Shown: positions 8,833 through 17,413, numbered from the stretch's first letter. The stretch is 64,000 nucleotides of DNA from a candidate division KSB1 bacterium (GCA_034506255.1 JAPDPX010000003.1:558001-622000), one strand, 5' to 3'. Notes: a model not told the origin generated them from the letters alone. Numbers and translations: made by a program.

Positions 8833-9680
8833 TCAGGAAAGATTGCGGGCAGATGCCGGTGCGCCCGGTGTTCTGGTTGCTGCTCATGTCCTGCTGTGCG
8901 GGGGTGCCGGTGTCGGCGCAACGTCCCGTGTCCGTCGCCGCATCGGATTCGGGCAAGCGTGTGGCGCCGCTGCGGGTGGTGGAGAATCGCGCCTTCAACG
9001 TTGGCGAGAAGCTCACGTTTCTCGTGCGCTACGGCCCCATTGTCGCCGGCACGGCAGTCATGTCGGTGCCGGAAGTGGTGACGGTCAATGGCCGGCCGTG
9101 CTATCACCTTTTGTCCGAGGCGAACACCAACTCCTTCTTTTCGCGGCTGTATCGCGTGGAAGACCGGGTCAGCTCGTTTGCCGACGTCGAGGGCATTTTC
9201 AGTTGGCGCTACGTGAAGAACCAGCGCGAGGGCAGTTTTCGCGATGAGCGTGTGGTGGATTTCGATCCCGCCGCCCGCATTGCCATCACCGCGAAAAACG
9301 GCAGGCGCGATACCGTGGCCATTCCGCTGTTCGTGCAGGACATCATTTCGGCATTTTACTATATTCGTACGCAGAAGCTGGAGCCGGGCGACACGGTATA
9401 CGTCGACAACTACGACAACGGCAAGATTCTGCCGCTCAAGATCACTGTGTACCGGCGGGAGAAGATCAAGGTGCGCGCCGGCAAGTTCAACTGCCTGGTG
9501 GTGGAGCCGCATTTGAAGACACCGGGGCTGTACAACCAAAAGGGCCGGCTGATTGTCCATCTCAGCGATGATGACCGCAAACTGCCGGTGATGACCACCA
9601 CCCAGCTTTATATCAAGGCCTTCAACCTGGGCAATGTCGTGGCCGAGTTGGAGAAGATCGAGGGGGTGGAGGGGTATTGA
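8829..9680 (+). CDS. DUF3108-family exported protein
   Basis: 283 residues. An N-terminal hydrophobic stretch (residues about 11-30, PVFWLLLMSCCAG then VSAQ) reads as a signal peptide with cleavage after AQ. The mature part starts with FNVGEKLTFLVRYGPIVAGT, the hallmark of DUF3108, a beta-rich periplasmic family without a firmly known biochemical role. Start is the ATG at 8829 overlapping the GT9 stop (ATGA). It is the last gene of the overlapping lpxL-like operon, which hints at an envelope or LPS-related function. A GC-rich inverted repeat follows at 9724-9749 and may end the operon. DUF assignment likely; function inferred only from context. Confidence 0.75.
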   Translation: MIRKDCGQMPVRPVFWLLLMSCCAGVPVSAQRPVSVAASDSGKRVAPLRVVENRAFNVGEKLTFLVRYGPIVAGTAVMSVPEVVTVNGRPCYHLLSEANTNSFFSRLYRVEDRVSSFADVEGIFSWRYVKNQREGSFRDERVVDFDPAARIAITAKNGRRDTVAIPLFVQDIISAFYYIRTQKLEPGDTVYVDNYDNGKILPLKITVYRREKIKVRAGKFNCLVVEPHLKTPGLYNQKGRLIVHLSDDDRKLPVMTTTQLYIKAFNLGNVVAELEKIEGVEGY

Positions 9681-9723
9681 AGCGGGGGTGTTGCGGAGTT
9701 TGCAGTACAAGTAATATTTCAAA

Positions 9724-9749
9724 CCCGGCCACCAGAACGGCGGGCCGGG
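9724..9749 (+). terminator. GC-rich hairpin between the LPS-type operon and mqnC
   Basis: Seven-base arms CCCGGCC (9724-9730) and GGCCGGG (9743-9749) flank a 12-nt loop, 44 bp after the DUF3108 stop and 28 bp before the mqnC start. No T-run follows, so this is only a possible terminator or attenuator. Confidence 0.35.
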
Positions 9750-9776
9750 CGAACTACTACAACTATCAAGCTGATT

Positions 9777-10859
9777 ATGCAACTGCATCGCCTGTACGAC
9801 AAAGCCTCGGCCGGTGAGCGCCTTACGCCGGACGAAGGCCTGCAGCTCCTCAAGAACGGTGAGCTGCTCGAACTCGGTGCCGCCGCAAATACCATGCGCC
9901 GCCACAAGAACCCGCAACCGTGGGTGACGTTCGTGGTGGACACCAATCCCAACTACACCAATGTCTGCAACGTCGACTGTATCTTTTGCGCCTTCTACCG
10001 GCATGATGGCGAAGCCGGCAGCTACACTTACTCCGTCGATGAGATGATCCAAAAATTCAAAGAGACGGCGCAAAAGGGCGTGAACACGATTCTGCTGCAG
10101 GGCGGCGTGAATCCCAACCTGCCGTTTGAGTACTATCTCGAACTGGTGCGGCGCACGCGCGCGGAGGTGCCGGAAGTGCATCCTCATTTCTTCTCGACGG
10201 CAGAAATCAAGGGCATGGCTGAAGTGTCCGGCCTGAGCGTGCGGGAGGTGCTGCAGCAGTTGAAAGAAGCGGGCCTGAACACCATTCCCGGCGGCGGCGC
10301 CGAAATTCTCTCCGACCGCGTTCGCAAAAAGATCAGCCACAAAAAAGGCAGCCCGGCCGAGTGGCTGGACATCATGCGCGAGGCGCATCTGCTCGGCTAC
10401 AAAACCACGGCCACGATGATGTACGGCCATCTCGAAACCGACGAGGACATCATCATCCATCTCGACAGCATTCGCCGGCTGCAGGATGAAACCGGCGGCT
10501 TCACCGCCTTCATCCCGTGGAGCTTCAAGCCCGGCAATACGCCGCTCGAAAAGATCATTCCGACTTACGCCACGCCGACGCGTTATCTGCAGATCATTGC
10601 GCTGGCGCGCCTCTACCTCGACAACTTTCCGCACATTCAGGCCTCCTGGTTTTCCGAAGGCAAGAAGATCGGCCAGATTGCCCTGCACTTCGGCGCGGAT
10701 GATTTCGGCGGCACGCTGGTGGAGGAAAACGTCCACGCCGCCGCCAACTTCGTCAACAAAACCTCGACCGAGGAGGTGATTCAGCTCATTCGCGAGTCCG
10801 GCTACATCCCGGCGCAACGCAGCACGTTGTATGAAATTTTGAAGGTCTACGAAGCTTGA
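9777..10859 (+). CDS. mqnC: Cyclic dehypoxanthinyl futalosine synthase MqnC (radical SAM)
   Basis: 360 residues, the usual length. Converts dehypoxanthine futalosine to its cyclic form in the futalosine route to menaquinone. The radical-SAM cluster ligands are C64, C68 and C71 in NVCNVDCIFCAFYR, the spacing and context that mark MqnC. LLQGGVNPNLPFEYYLELVR and GGGAEILSDRVRKKISHKKG are further MqnC/CofH-family signatures; the FYR after the cysteines and the absence of F420 genes favour MqnC over CofH. Start is the ATG at 9777, with no clear ribosome site. mqnD is encoded 2.5 kb downstream on the opposite strand, so the pathway is present though not in one operon. Confidence 0.92.
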   Translation: MQLHRLYDKASAGERLTPDEGLQLLKNGELLELGAAANTMRRHKNPQPWVTFVVDTNPNYTNVCNVDCIFCAFYRHDGEAGSYTYSVDEMIQKFKETAQKGVNTILLQGGVNPNLPFEYYLELVRRTRAEVPEVHPHFFSTAEIKGMAEVSGLSVREVLQQLKEAGLNTIPGGGAEILSDRVRKKISHKKGSPAEWLDIMREAHLLGYKTTATMMYGHLETDEDIIIHLDSIRRLQDETGGFTAFIPWSFKPGNTPLEKIIPTYATPTRYLQIIALARLYLDNFPHIQASWFSEGKKIGQIALHFGADDFGGTLVEENVHAAANFVNKTSTEEVIQLIRESGYIPAQRSTLYEILKVYEA

Positions 10860-11050
10860 ACCGGCGGCGCGGCCGGTTGCCGTGTGGCTTTCCCTGCTCT
10901 GCTCCGCGTGCCCCCGCCCCTCCTGTGCCAGGGGCGTGGCGCGCGAGGTGGAACCCCGGACGGCGGCGCAAAATGTGATATATGCAGCAATCGAACGGAG
11001 AACGAACGAAGGAGGAAAGTCTGCCAACACAAAGCTGTGAGGGAGGAAAC

Positions 11051-12367
11051 ATGAGGAGCAATCCGCAGTGGTCATCGCCGGCGACGCGCTGGCTGTTGAT
11101 GATCCTGCTGTCGGCCGCGGTTTATTTCATCAAATACGTCAAATACGTCGCGCCCCCCGCCGCGGAAACGCCGCCGCGGCCGGCGGGCCTGGATTCGACC
11201 GCCGCAGTGCCGGAGCCGCCGGCCTTGCGGGTGATCGATCACACCATTGCCCACGGCCAAACACTTGCCCAGATTCTCAGCACCCGTTACGTCCGTCCGG
11301 AAGATGTTTTTCCCACCATCGCAGCGTTGCGGTCGATCTTTGATCCGCGCCACCTGCGCGCCGGCCGGCCGCTGCAGCTCAAGCTCGATTCCCTGGGCAC
11401 GCTGCATGAACTGGCCTACCAGCCCTCGCCGGAGTTGGTGATTCGTGTGCAGCGCGACAGCACCAATCGCTTCATCGGAGCCGCGGACTCCCTGCGTCTG
11501 GAGCGCGAGGTCAAGCTGCTGGCGGGCGAAGTGACTGCCACGCTTTACGAAGCGGTCATGGCGCAGCAGGAATCTCCGGAGCTGCTGCTGCAATACACCG
11601 ACATTTTCCAGTGGGACATCGATTTCTTCATCGATACCCAGCGCGGTGACCGCTTTCGCATTCTCTTTGAAAAGCTGTATGTCGAAAAGGAACCCGGCCG
11701 GCGCGAGTTCGTCCGTTACGGCAGAATCCTGGCCGCCAGTTATGAGCAGCAGGATTCGAGCTGCATGGCTTTTCTATTTGATCCCGACAGCAGCGGCCGC
11801 GGCGGCTATTTCGACCGCCAGGGCAACTCGTTCCAGAAGACTTTCTTGAAATCACCGCTGAATTACCGGCGCATTTCCTCGCACTTTTCCAACGGCCGCC
11901 TGCATCCGATTTTGCGAAAGGTGCGTGCCCACACCGGGGTGGATTTCGCCGCGGCCACGGGCACGCCGGTGGTCGCCACCGCGAACGGCACGGTTGCAGC
12001 TCTGGGCTGGGAGGGAGGTTATGGCAAGCGCGTGGTGATCCAGCATAAGAATCACTTCAGCACGCTCTACGGTCACCTGTCGCGTTTTGCCGAGGGTTTG
12101 CAGGTGGGGCAGATGGTTTCGCAGAGCCAGGTGATTGGCTATGTTGGCGCGACCGGCCTGGCGACCGGCCCGCATTTGCACTACACCATGTATCTCAACG
12201 GCCGGGCCATCGATCCGCTGCGCATGAAGCCGGCTGCCGCCGACCCGATTGCGCCGCATTTGCGCCAGGCTTTCTTTGCGCACCGCGACCGCCTGCTGCA
12301 GCAGTTGCAGTCACCGGCTCCGCTGTTCGTGGTCGGATCGGAAATGAAAATGGCCGCGCGGAAATAG
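11051..12367 (+). CDS. Membrane-anchored M23 family metallopeptidase (LytM-like)
   Basis: 438 residues. A single N-terminal membrane helix (WLLMILLSAAVYFIKYVKYV, near 16-35) anchors the protein facing the periplasm. Residues about 75-260 contain a LysM/OapA-like region (HTIAHGQTLAQILSTRYV) and a beta domain. The catalytic M23 domain occupies about 285-385: zinc ligands in HTGVDFAAATGTP (His near 294, Asp near 298) and GPHLHYTMY (near 374). All key residues are intact, so it should be an active peptidoglycan endopeptidase rather than an EnvC-type activator. The start at 11051 is chosen because GGGAGG sits at 11041-11046; an earlier in-frame start at 10982 lacks support. Role in cell-wall growth or division is inferred. 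Confidence 0.9.
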   Translation: MRSNPQWSSPATRWLLMILLSAAVYFIKYVKYVAPPAAETPPRPAGLDSTAAVPEPPALRVIDHTIAHGQTLAQILSTRYVRPEDVFPTIAALRSIFDPRHLRAGRPLQLKLDSLGTLHELAYQPSPELVIRVQRDSTNRFIGAADSLRLEREVKLLAGEVTATLYEAVMAQQESPELLLQYTDIFQWDIDFFIDTQRGDRFRILFEKLYVEKEPGRREFVRYGRILAASYEQQDSSCMAFLFDPDSSGRGGYFDRQGNSFQKTFLKSPLNYRRISSHFSNGRLHPILRKVRAHTGVDFAAATGTPVVATANGTVAALGWEGGYGKRVVIQHKNHFSTLYGHLSRFAEGLQVGQMVSQSQVIGYVGATGLATGPHLHYTMYLNGRAIDPLRMKPAAADPIAPHLRQAFFAHRDRLLQQLQSPAPLFVVGSEMKMAARK

Positions 12368-12375
12368 GCGCGGCC
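12352..12375 (+). terminator. Hairpin at the end of the M23 gene
   Basis: Perfect 8-bp arms GGCCGCGC (12352-12359) and GCGCGGCC (12368-12375) with an 8-nt loop that contains the stop codon, followed only by TTAT. It may slow or end transcription before the convergent mqnD gene; the weak T-run keeps confidence low. Confidence 0.35.
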
Positions 12376-12502
12376 TTATCTGCCGCATCCCCGGCCGCGG
12401 TGCTGCAATGCGGGCGAACAGCGTGCGCGGCACAGGCAGCCTCGGCCGGCCGCGGCTGCTCATTTGACGGCAAGAGGTTGAATCCCCGCAGACCCGGCGG
12501 CC

Positions 12503-13342
12503 TCAATACAACACCACCTCGGGTTTGGCGGGGATGAGTTTTCTTTGCCAGGCCAGCTCGTAGAGCAGCTCTAATGCGCGCTGGCCGCGCGCGCCCATGT
12601 CGAGAGTCACCTCGTTGACATACATCTTCACGAATCTTTCCCCCAGTTTCGCATCGATGCCCCGGCCGAATTGCAGCGCATAGGGAATCGCCTCCTCCTG
12701 GTGTTGATAGCCATAGGTGATGCTGTCGCGCAGGCCGCGGGACAGGCGGTGTGCCATCTCGGCGCCAAGATCTTTGCGCACGACATCCAGCCCGAGCGGC
12801 AGCGGCAGACCGCCGGCGTATTCCCGCCAGAGCTCGCCATAATCAATCAGCTTGTGCAGGCCAAAGTGGTGATAGTTGATCTGGCCTTCATGAATCAACA
12901 AACCGGCATCGACTTCGCCGGCCTGCACCGCCGCGATGATGCGGTCGAAGGGCATGTCGACATTTTGCATTTCCGGGTGGAAGATTTTGAGCAGCAGGTT
13001 CGCAGTAGTCCACCGGCCGGGTGTGGCGATGCGTCTGCCGGCCAACTGCCCGGGTGGCGTGAGTGTTTGCGAGACGATGATCGGCCCGTAGCCCTCCCCC
13101 ATGCTGGCGCCGGTGCGCATGATCCAGTATTGCCCCGCGACATGAGCAAAGGCATGCGCCGAAATGGCGGTGACCTCCAACTCGGCCCGCAAGGCGCGCT
13201 CATTCAGCGTTTGAATATCAGCCATCACATGTTCGATGACCACCCCCGGAATTTTCACCCGGCCGCTGGCCAGGCCGTAAAACATGAAGGCGTCGTCGGG
13301 ATCGGGACTGTGCCCGACGCGCACGATTCGATCTTGCCTCAA
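12503..13342 (-). CDS. mqnD: 1,4-dihydroxy-6-naphthoate synthase MqnD
   Basis: 279 residues from the chosen start. Converts cyclic dehypoxanthine futalosine to 1,4-dihydroxy-6-naphthoate in futalosine-route menaquinone synthesis. VGHSPDPDDAFMFYGLASG at the N-terminus is the MqnD signature (SPDPDD with the FMFYGL run separates it from MqnA). AISAHAFAHVAGQYWIMR and DAGLLIHEGQINYHHFGL follow, with the late histidine proposed to be catalytic in the family. The start is a TTG at 13342 preceded by AAAGGGAG at 8-nt spacing; an ATG at 13378 is an alternative. Family members are about 270-285 residues, which fits. Downstream of kbl on the same strand with an 81-bp gap, possibly co-transcribed. Confidence 0.92.
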   Translation of the reverse strand: MRQDRIVRVGHSPDPDDAFMFYGLASGRVKIPGVVIEHVMADIQTLNERALRAELEVTAISAHAFAHVAGQYWIMRTGASMGEGYGPIIVSQTLTPPGQLAGRRIATPGRWTTANLLLKIFHPEMQNVDMPFDRIIAAVQAGEVDAGLLIHEGQINYHHFGLHKLIDYGELWREYAGGLPLPLGLDVVRKDLGAEMAHRLSRGLRDSITYGYQHQEEAIPYALQFGRGIDAKLGERFVKMYVNEVTLDMGARGQRALELLYELAWQRKLIPAKPEVVLY

Positions 13343-13423
13343 AGTGAAATACTCCCTTTTGCAAGCGGTGCCGGGCATGCGCCCCGCCACCGCAGTGACG
13401 CGCCGGTGCAAACCGGCGTTTGG

Positions 13424-14602
13424 CTATTTGATCAAACCCAGCTCCCGGCCGGCCTTCTCGAAGGCGCCGACCGCGAAATTCAGGTCTTCGAGGGAATGGG
13501 TGGCGGACATCATCAGCCGCAGCCGTTCCCTGCCCTTGGGCACCGTGGGATAGGTGATGGCCATGGCAAAGATGCCGGCTTCGAACAGTTGACGGCTCAG
13601 GGCCTGGGCTTTGGTGGTGTCGCCGATCATCACCGGAGTGATGGGGGTCACACTGTTGCCGAGATTGAAACCCAGGGCGACCATCTTGTCCTTGAAGTAT
13701 TTGGTGTTGCTCCACAGCTTTGCCACCAGCTCGTCCGAAGCCGTGAGAATATCGACTGCGGCAATGCAGGCCGCCACGTCTGCAGGCGTGACCGCACTGG
13801 AGAACAGGAAGGGCCGGGCACGCTGGCGCAGAAAGTCGACGATTTTCTTCCGGCCGGCCGCATAACCGCCGACCACGCCAAAGGCTTTGGACAGCGTGCC
13901 AATTTCGATGTCGACGCGGCCATGCAAACCGAAATGATCGGCGATGCCGCGGCCGGCGCTGCCGAGCACGCCCTCGCCGTGGGCGTCATCGACCATGGTG
14001 AGGGCATCGTATTTTTCGGCGATCGCGACGATGTCAGGCAGCGGCGCGATGTCACCGTCCATGCTGAACACCCCGTCGGTGATGATCAGCCGCCGGCGCA
14101 CCGCGGTTTCGTTTTTGATCTTGGCTTCGAGGTCGGCGACATCGTTGTGGTTGTACCGCACCACCTTGGCCTTGGAGAGCCGGGTGCCGTCGATGATGCT
14201 GGCGTGATTCAGCTCGTCGGAGAAGATCACATCGCCGGCGCCGGTGAGGGTCGGGATCACGGCTTGATTGGAGACGAAACCGGATTGAAAGGAAATGGCG
14301 GCTTCCACGCCCTTGAAGGCCGCCAATTTTTCCTCCAGCTCGAGATGCAGTTTTTGCGTGCCGGCAATGGTGCGCACTGCCGCCGGCCCCACGCCGTAGC
14401 TCTCAATGGCTTTGATCGCGGCTTCCTTCAAGCGGGGGTGATTGGCGAAACCGAGATAGTTGTTGGCGCACAGATTCAACACCCGCTTGCCATCGACTTG
14501 AATCCACGCGCCCATCGCGCTTTCGATGGTGCGAATCTGAATGTACTGGCCCTGATCACGCAGGGCCTGAAGTTCCTCGTCAAGAAACGCGAGTTTGGAC
14601 AT
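13424..14602 (-). CDS. kbl: Glycine C-acetyltransferase (2-amino-3-ketobutyrate CoA ligase)
   Basis: 392 residues, matching Kbl of other bacteria. A PLP enzyme of the alpha-oxoamine synthase family that splits 2-amino-3-oxobutyrate with CoA into glycine and acetyl-CoA. The PLP lysine is K239 in [24 protein letters not shown] (near 205) and [14 protein letters not shown] (near 130) are cofactor and substrate motifs. The N-terminal [14 protein letters not shown] region favours Kbl over BioF, although 8-amino-7-oxononanoate synthase cannot be fully excluded. GGGAG lies 8 nt before the ATG. No threonine dehydrogenase gene is adjacent, so the source of the ketobutyrate is not shown; gcvP at 55366 could use the glycine. 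Confidence 0.85.
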   Translation of the reverse strand: MSKLAFLDEELQALRDQGQYIQIRTIESAMGAWIQVDGKRVLNLCANNYLGFANHPRLKEAAIKAIESYGVGPAAVRTIAGTQKLHLELEEKLAAFKGVEAAISFQSGFVSNQAVIPTLTGAGDVIFSDELNHASIIDGTRLSKAKVVRYNHNDVADLEAKIKNETAVRRRLIITDGVFSMDGDIAPLPDIVAIAEKYDALTMVDDAHGEGVLGSAGRGIADHFGLHGRVDIEIGTLSKAFGVVGGYAAGRKKIVDFLRQRARPFLFSSAVTPADVAACIAAVDILTASDELVAKLWSNTKYFKDKMVALGFNLGNSVTPITPVMIGDTTKAQALSRQLFEAGIFAMAITYPTVPKGRERLRLMMSATHSLEDLNFAVGAFEKAGRELGLIK

Positions 14603-14663
14603 GGCAAAGACTCCCTGAGCAAGAAAATGTCAATGACCCGCGGCCGGGCTCGACCCAAAATGT

Positions 14664-14701
14664 CAACGGATGGCGGCCCCACGGGCTCCGACCATCCGTT
14701 G
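14664..14701 (-). promoter_or_regulatory. Inverted repeat upstream of kbl
   Basis: Ten-base arms CAACGGATGG (14664-14673) and CCATCCGTTG (14692-14701) flank an 18-nt GC-rich spacer, 62 bp before the kbl start and downstream of dodecin on the same strand. On the minus strand it runs directly into TTGACATTTT, a 10-mer repeated closer to kbl. It could be a dodecin terminator or an operator/leader hairpin for kbl; no T-run supports a strong terminator. Confidence 0.4.
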
Positions 14702-14837
14702 GAAAACACTGCTGATTGCCGCGCTCTGCGTGCGTATGAAATGCGGCTTGAAACTCTGCCGCCCGCAGCGGAACCGTGCGCCAGTGCGTCCAGAAGCGCC
14801 CGGCATTGCGGGAACCGTCCGCACGAGCCGGCGAACC

Positions 14838-15041
14838 TCAGTCCTGCAGGATGAACGTGACTTTCATGGTCACCCGGTAGTCGGTGATCTTGCCGTTGCT
14901 GATCACCACTTTCTGCTCTTTTACCCAGGCGCCGGTGAGGTTTTTCAGCGTTTTGTTGGCGCGTTCGATTCCGATTTGAATGGCGTCTTCGAATCCCTTG
15001 GGGGATGAGGCGGTGATTTCCGTAACGCGTGCAACAGACAT
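14838..15041 (-). CDS. Dodecin family flavin-binding protein
   Basis: 67 residues, the standard dodecin size. Dodecins assemble into hollow dodecamers that sequester flavins such as FMN or riboflavin in the cytoplasm. The opening VARVTEITASSPKGFEDAI and the middle KNLTGAWVKEQKVVISNGKI match the family, including the Trp in GAWVKEQ that stacks on the flavin and the conserved Gln two residues later. The ATG is preceded by AAAGGAGGAGCCCC, a strong ribosome site. A near-consensus promoter is readable at 15244-15271, leaving a leader of roughly 195 nt. It is transcribed divergently from the tRNA-Ser promoter. Confidence 0.92.
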   Translation of the reverse strand: MSVARVTEITASSPKGFEDAIQIGIERANKTLKNLTGAWVKEQKVVISNGKITDYRVTMKVTFILQD

Positions 15042-15408
15042 GGGGCTCCTCCTTTCAAGAATTCAGACAACGCAATCAGCGCACGGTCTCTGCGAATGTG
15101 GCCGCCCACGGCGGACCTGGGTGGCGGGTTGCTGCTGGCGGGTGAACCGCAGCGCCAATCAACGGATTTCTGCGCCGGATTTGACAGGCAAGGCATGCAC
15201 GCGCACACGGCGAGTTGGTTTGCGCGACTGCCGGCCCGGCTTCAATCTAACATGATTTCGGTGAATGTCAAGGTTGGGTCTGGTCCGCTGGCAGGCGGCA
15301 CGCCGGGCAGCTCGAACTGTCTGCTGCAGCCTCGCTGAGTCTGTTAGGCCGCTGCAGGTGGGCAAGTCGCTATGGCAAAAAACAGTGATTTTAAGCCTGA
15401 AAAAAAGA
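15042..15408. other. Intergenic region between dodecin and the tRNA island
   Basis: About 370 bp without a convincing gene. It holds the dodecin leader and its minus-strand promoter; the plus-strand tRNA promoter begins at 15409. The short open frames here have no ribosome sites or recognisable sequence. Confidence 0.6.
15244..15271 (-). promoter_or_regulatory. Sigma-70-like promoter for dodecin
   Basis: On the minus strand TTGACA (15271-15266) is followed after 16 nt by TAGATT (15249-15244), preceded by TG at the extended -10 position. Transcription would start near 15237, about 195 nt before the dodecin ATG. Confidence 0.6.
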
Positions 15409-15437
15409 TTGACTCAACCTTTGCCGATTTGTATATT
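15409..15437 (+). promoter_or_regulatory. Sigma-70-like promoter for tRNA-Ser(UGA) and the following island
   Basis: TTGACT at 15409-15414 and TATATT at 15432-15437 with 17-nt spacing, ending 23 bp before the mature tRNA-Ser(UGA). It may also drive tRNA-Ser(GCU) and gltX. Confidence 0.7.
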
Positions 15438-15460
15438 GCCGCGCTAATTTTTTGAGGGCC

Positions 15461-15545
15461 GGAGGGCTAGACCTAATTGGTAAGGCGGCGGTCTTGAAAA
15501 CCGTTGGGCTCATCACCCTTGGGGGTTCGAGTCCCCCGCCCTCCG
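15461..15545 (+). tRNA. tRNA-Ser (anticodon UGA)
   Basis: Acceptor stem GGAGGGC (15461-15467) pairs with GCCCTCC (15538-15544), discriminator G. The anticodon loop CTTGAAA reads TGA, the T-arm is GGGGG-TTCGAGT-CCCCC, and the long variable arm is typical of class II tRNA-Ser. CCA is not encoded. Confidence 0.95.
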
Positions 15546-15616
15546 CATGCACGATCGGGAGTGGTTGCTTCCGGAGGTCGGCCGCCCGCAGCTTCTCCCC
15601 GCGCAATTCGCAATCC

Positions 15617-15708
<92 letters not shown>

Positions 15709-15734
15709 CGCATCACGAGAAACAGGAAGCCAGC

Positions 15735-17165
15735 ATGGTGGTTGTGCGCTTTGCACCAAGTCCAACCGGATATCTGCACATCGGCGGTGCGCGCACGGCG
15801 ATTTTCAACTGGCTGTTTGCCCGCAAGCATGGCGGCAAGTTCTTTCTCAGGATCGAAGACACTGACCAACAGCGCTCCGGCGAGGAAATGACGCAGGCGA
15901 TTATTGACAGCCTGCACTGGCTTGGACTCGACTGGGACGCGGAGCCGATCAAACAGTCTGATCGCCTCGAACTGTACCGCCAGGTGGCTCATGAACTGCT
16001 GGCCACCGGCAAAGCCTATCGCAGCTTCACGACGGCCGAGGCACTCGCGGCCGCGCGCCAGCGTGCCGCCGCCGAGAAACGGGATTTCCGCTATCGCGCA
16101 GAATTCCCCCGCCTTCCGGCCGCGGAGGAAGCAGCACGGCTGGCGCAGGGCGATCCGTTTGCGATTCGTCTGCCGGTTCCCGAAGGGGTGACAGAGTGGG
16201 AGGACCAGGTGCATGGCAGGGTGGCATTCGATAATCGTGGAATTGATGACTTCGTGATCTTGCGTTCCGACGGCCAGCCAACCTATCACCTCGCCGTGGT
16301 GGTTGACGATCACGCCATGGGTATCACCCATGTGCTGCGCGGCGATGATCACATCTCCAATACGCCCAAGCAAATTTTGCTCTATCGCGCGCTGGGCTGG
16401 GACATGCCGGTATTTGCCCATGTGCCGCTCATCCTCGGCCCGGACAAGACCCGCTTGAGCAAGCGTCACGGCGCGACCGCGGTGGGCGAATATGCGAAAA
16501 AGGGATATTTGCCGGAGGCCCTGTTCAATTTTCTCGCATTGCTCGGCTGGTCGCCCGGCGACGACCGGGAGATTCTCAGCCGGCAGGAGTTGATCGAGCG
16601 CTTCGATTTGCGCGGCATCTCCCAAAGCAACGCGGTGTTCGATGAGAAAAAGCTCGAGTGGATGAATGGCGAATATCTCAACCGCGTTGATGCTGCACGG
16701 ATTGAAGGAATGGTTCTCACGGCATTGCGCCAGACCGGTGGCGATCTTGACGAGCGCCTGCTGAATGACCGGACTTACGTTCAGCATGTGATCACGCTGC
16801 TCAAACCCAAGGTAAGAACCATCCCGGAGTTCGCCAAATACGGCGCTTACTTCTTCGCGGCGCCGGTTGTCTTCGAAGAAAGTGCGCGCGCAAAATACTG
16901 GCGGGGCGCAGAGACCGCAGCCCAGCTTCGCCAACTGGCTGCAGCCTTCGAGCAATTGCCGGAATTCAACGCAGCCACAAGCGAAGCGTGTCTGCGTTCC
17001 CTGGCGGAGCAGCTCGGCATCAAGGCGGCGAATCTGATTCATCCGGCGCGGCTGGCGATCACCGGTTTTGGGGTGAGTCCCAGTTTTTTTGAAGTCGTGG
17101 CAGTGCTCGGCAAAGAGCGGGTGGTGCAGCGCTTGCGTCAAGCAGCGACGTTGTTGGCAAGTTGA
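15735..17165 (+). CDS. gltX: Glutamyl-tRNA synthetase
   Basis: 476 residues. Class I synthetase that attaches Glu to tRNA-Glu, and in many bacteria also to tRNA-Gln for later amidation by GatCAB. The HIGH-type motif is FAPSPTGYLHIGGARTAIF (residues 6-24); the KMSKS-type motif is RLSKRHGATAVGEY near 239-252. RIEDTDQQRS near 40 is also diagnostic. AGGAAG sits just before the ATG. The gene lies between tRNA-Ser(GCU) and the tRNA-Gln(CUG)/tRNA-Glu(CUC) pair, the latter two beginning 6 bp and 157 bp after its stop. Whether it is discriminating or non-discriminating cannot be decided by eye. Confidence 0.96.
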   Translation: MVVVRFAPSPTGYLHIGGARTAIFNWLFARKHGGKFFLRIEDTDQQRSGEEMTQAIIDSLHWLGLDWDAEPIKQSDRLELYRQVAHELLATGKAYRSFTTAEALAAARQRAAAEKRDFRYRAEFPRLPAAEEAARLAQGDPFAIRLPVPEGVTEWEDQVHGRVAFDNRGIDDFVILRSDGQPTYHLAVVVDDHAMGITHVLRGDDHISNTPKQILLYRALGWDMPVFAHVPLILGPDKTRLSKRHGATAVGEYAKKGYLPEALFNFLALLGWSPGDDREILSRQELIERFDLRGISQSNAVFDEKKLEWMNGEYLNRVDAARIEGMVLTALRQTGGDLDERLLNDRTYVQHVITLLKPKVRTIPEFAKYGAYFFAAPVVFEESARAKYWRGAETAAQLRQLAAAFEQLPEFNAATSEACLRSLAEQLGIKAANLIHPARLAITGFGVSPSFFEVVAVLGKERVVQRLRQAATLLAS

Positions 17166-17170
17166 AACAC

Positions 17171-17241
17171 TGGGGAGTCGTCCAACGGCAGGACATATGG
17201 CTCTGGACCATAGAATCGGGGTTCGAATCCCTGCTCCCCAG
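17171..17241 (+). tRNA. tRNA-Gln (anticodon CUG)
   Basis: Acceptor TGGGGAG (17171-17177) pairs with CTCCCCA (17234-17240), discriminator G. The anticodon loop CTCTGGA gives CTG, and the U1-A72 start of the acceptor is a tRNA-Gln feature. It begins only 6 bp after the gltX stop codon, so it is likely processed from the gltX transcript. Confidence 0.93.
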
Positions 17242-17321
17242 CAAAGTTGGACGTCCGGCCAATTACAGGCGGCGATTGGGTTGTGCCATAGCAGGAGGCG
17301 AGAAAGGCGTTTTTGATTGCG

Positions 17322-17397
17322 GGCGCATTCGTCTAGCGGTCCAGGACACCGGCCTCTCACGTCGGTAACACGGGTTCGAGTCCCGTATGCGCCACCA
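17322..17397 (+). tRNA. tRNA-Glu (anticodon CUC)
   Basis: Acceptor GGCGCAT (17322-17328) pairs with ATGCGCC (17387-17393), discriminator A, with CCA encoded at 17395-17397. The anticodon loop CTCTCAC gives CTC; the TCGTCTAG D-arm entry is typical of tRNA-Glu. Confidence 0.93.
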
Positions 17398-17413
17398 TGC
17401 TGCAAATTAGAAA

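Noticed and set aside
8691..11075. 794-codon open frame on the minus strand
   Set aside because: Lies opposite GT9, DUF3108 and mqnC, crossing several real genes; no ribosome site or recognisable domain.
12671..14854. 727-codon open frame on the plus strand
   Set aside because: Antisense to mqnD and kbl, which have motif support.
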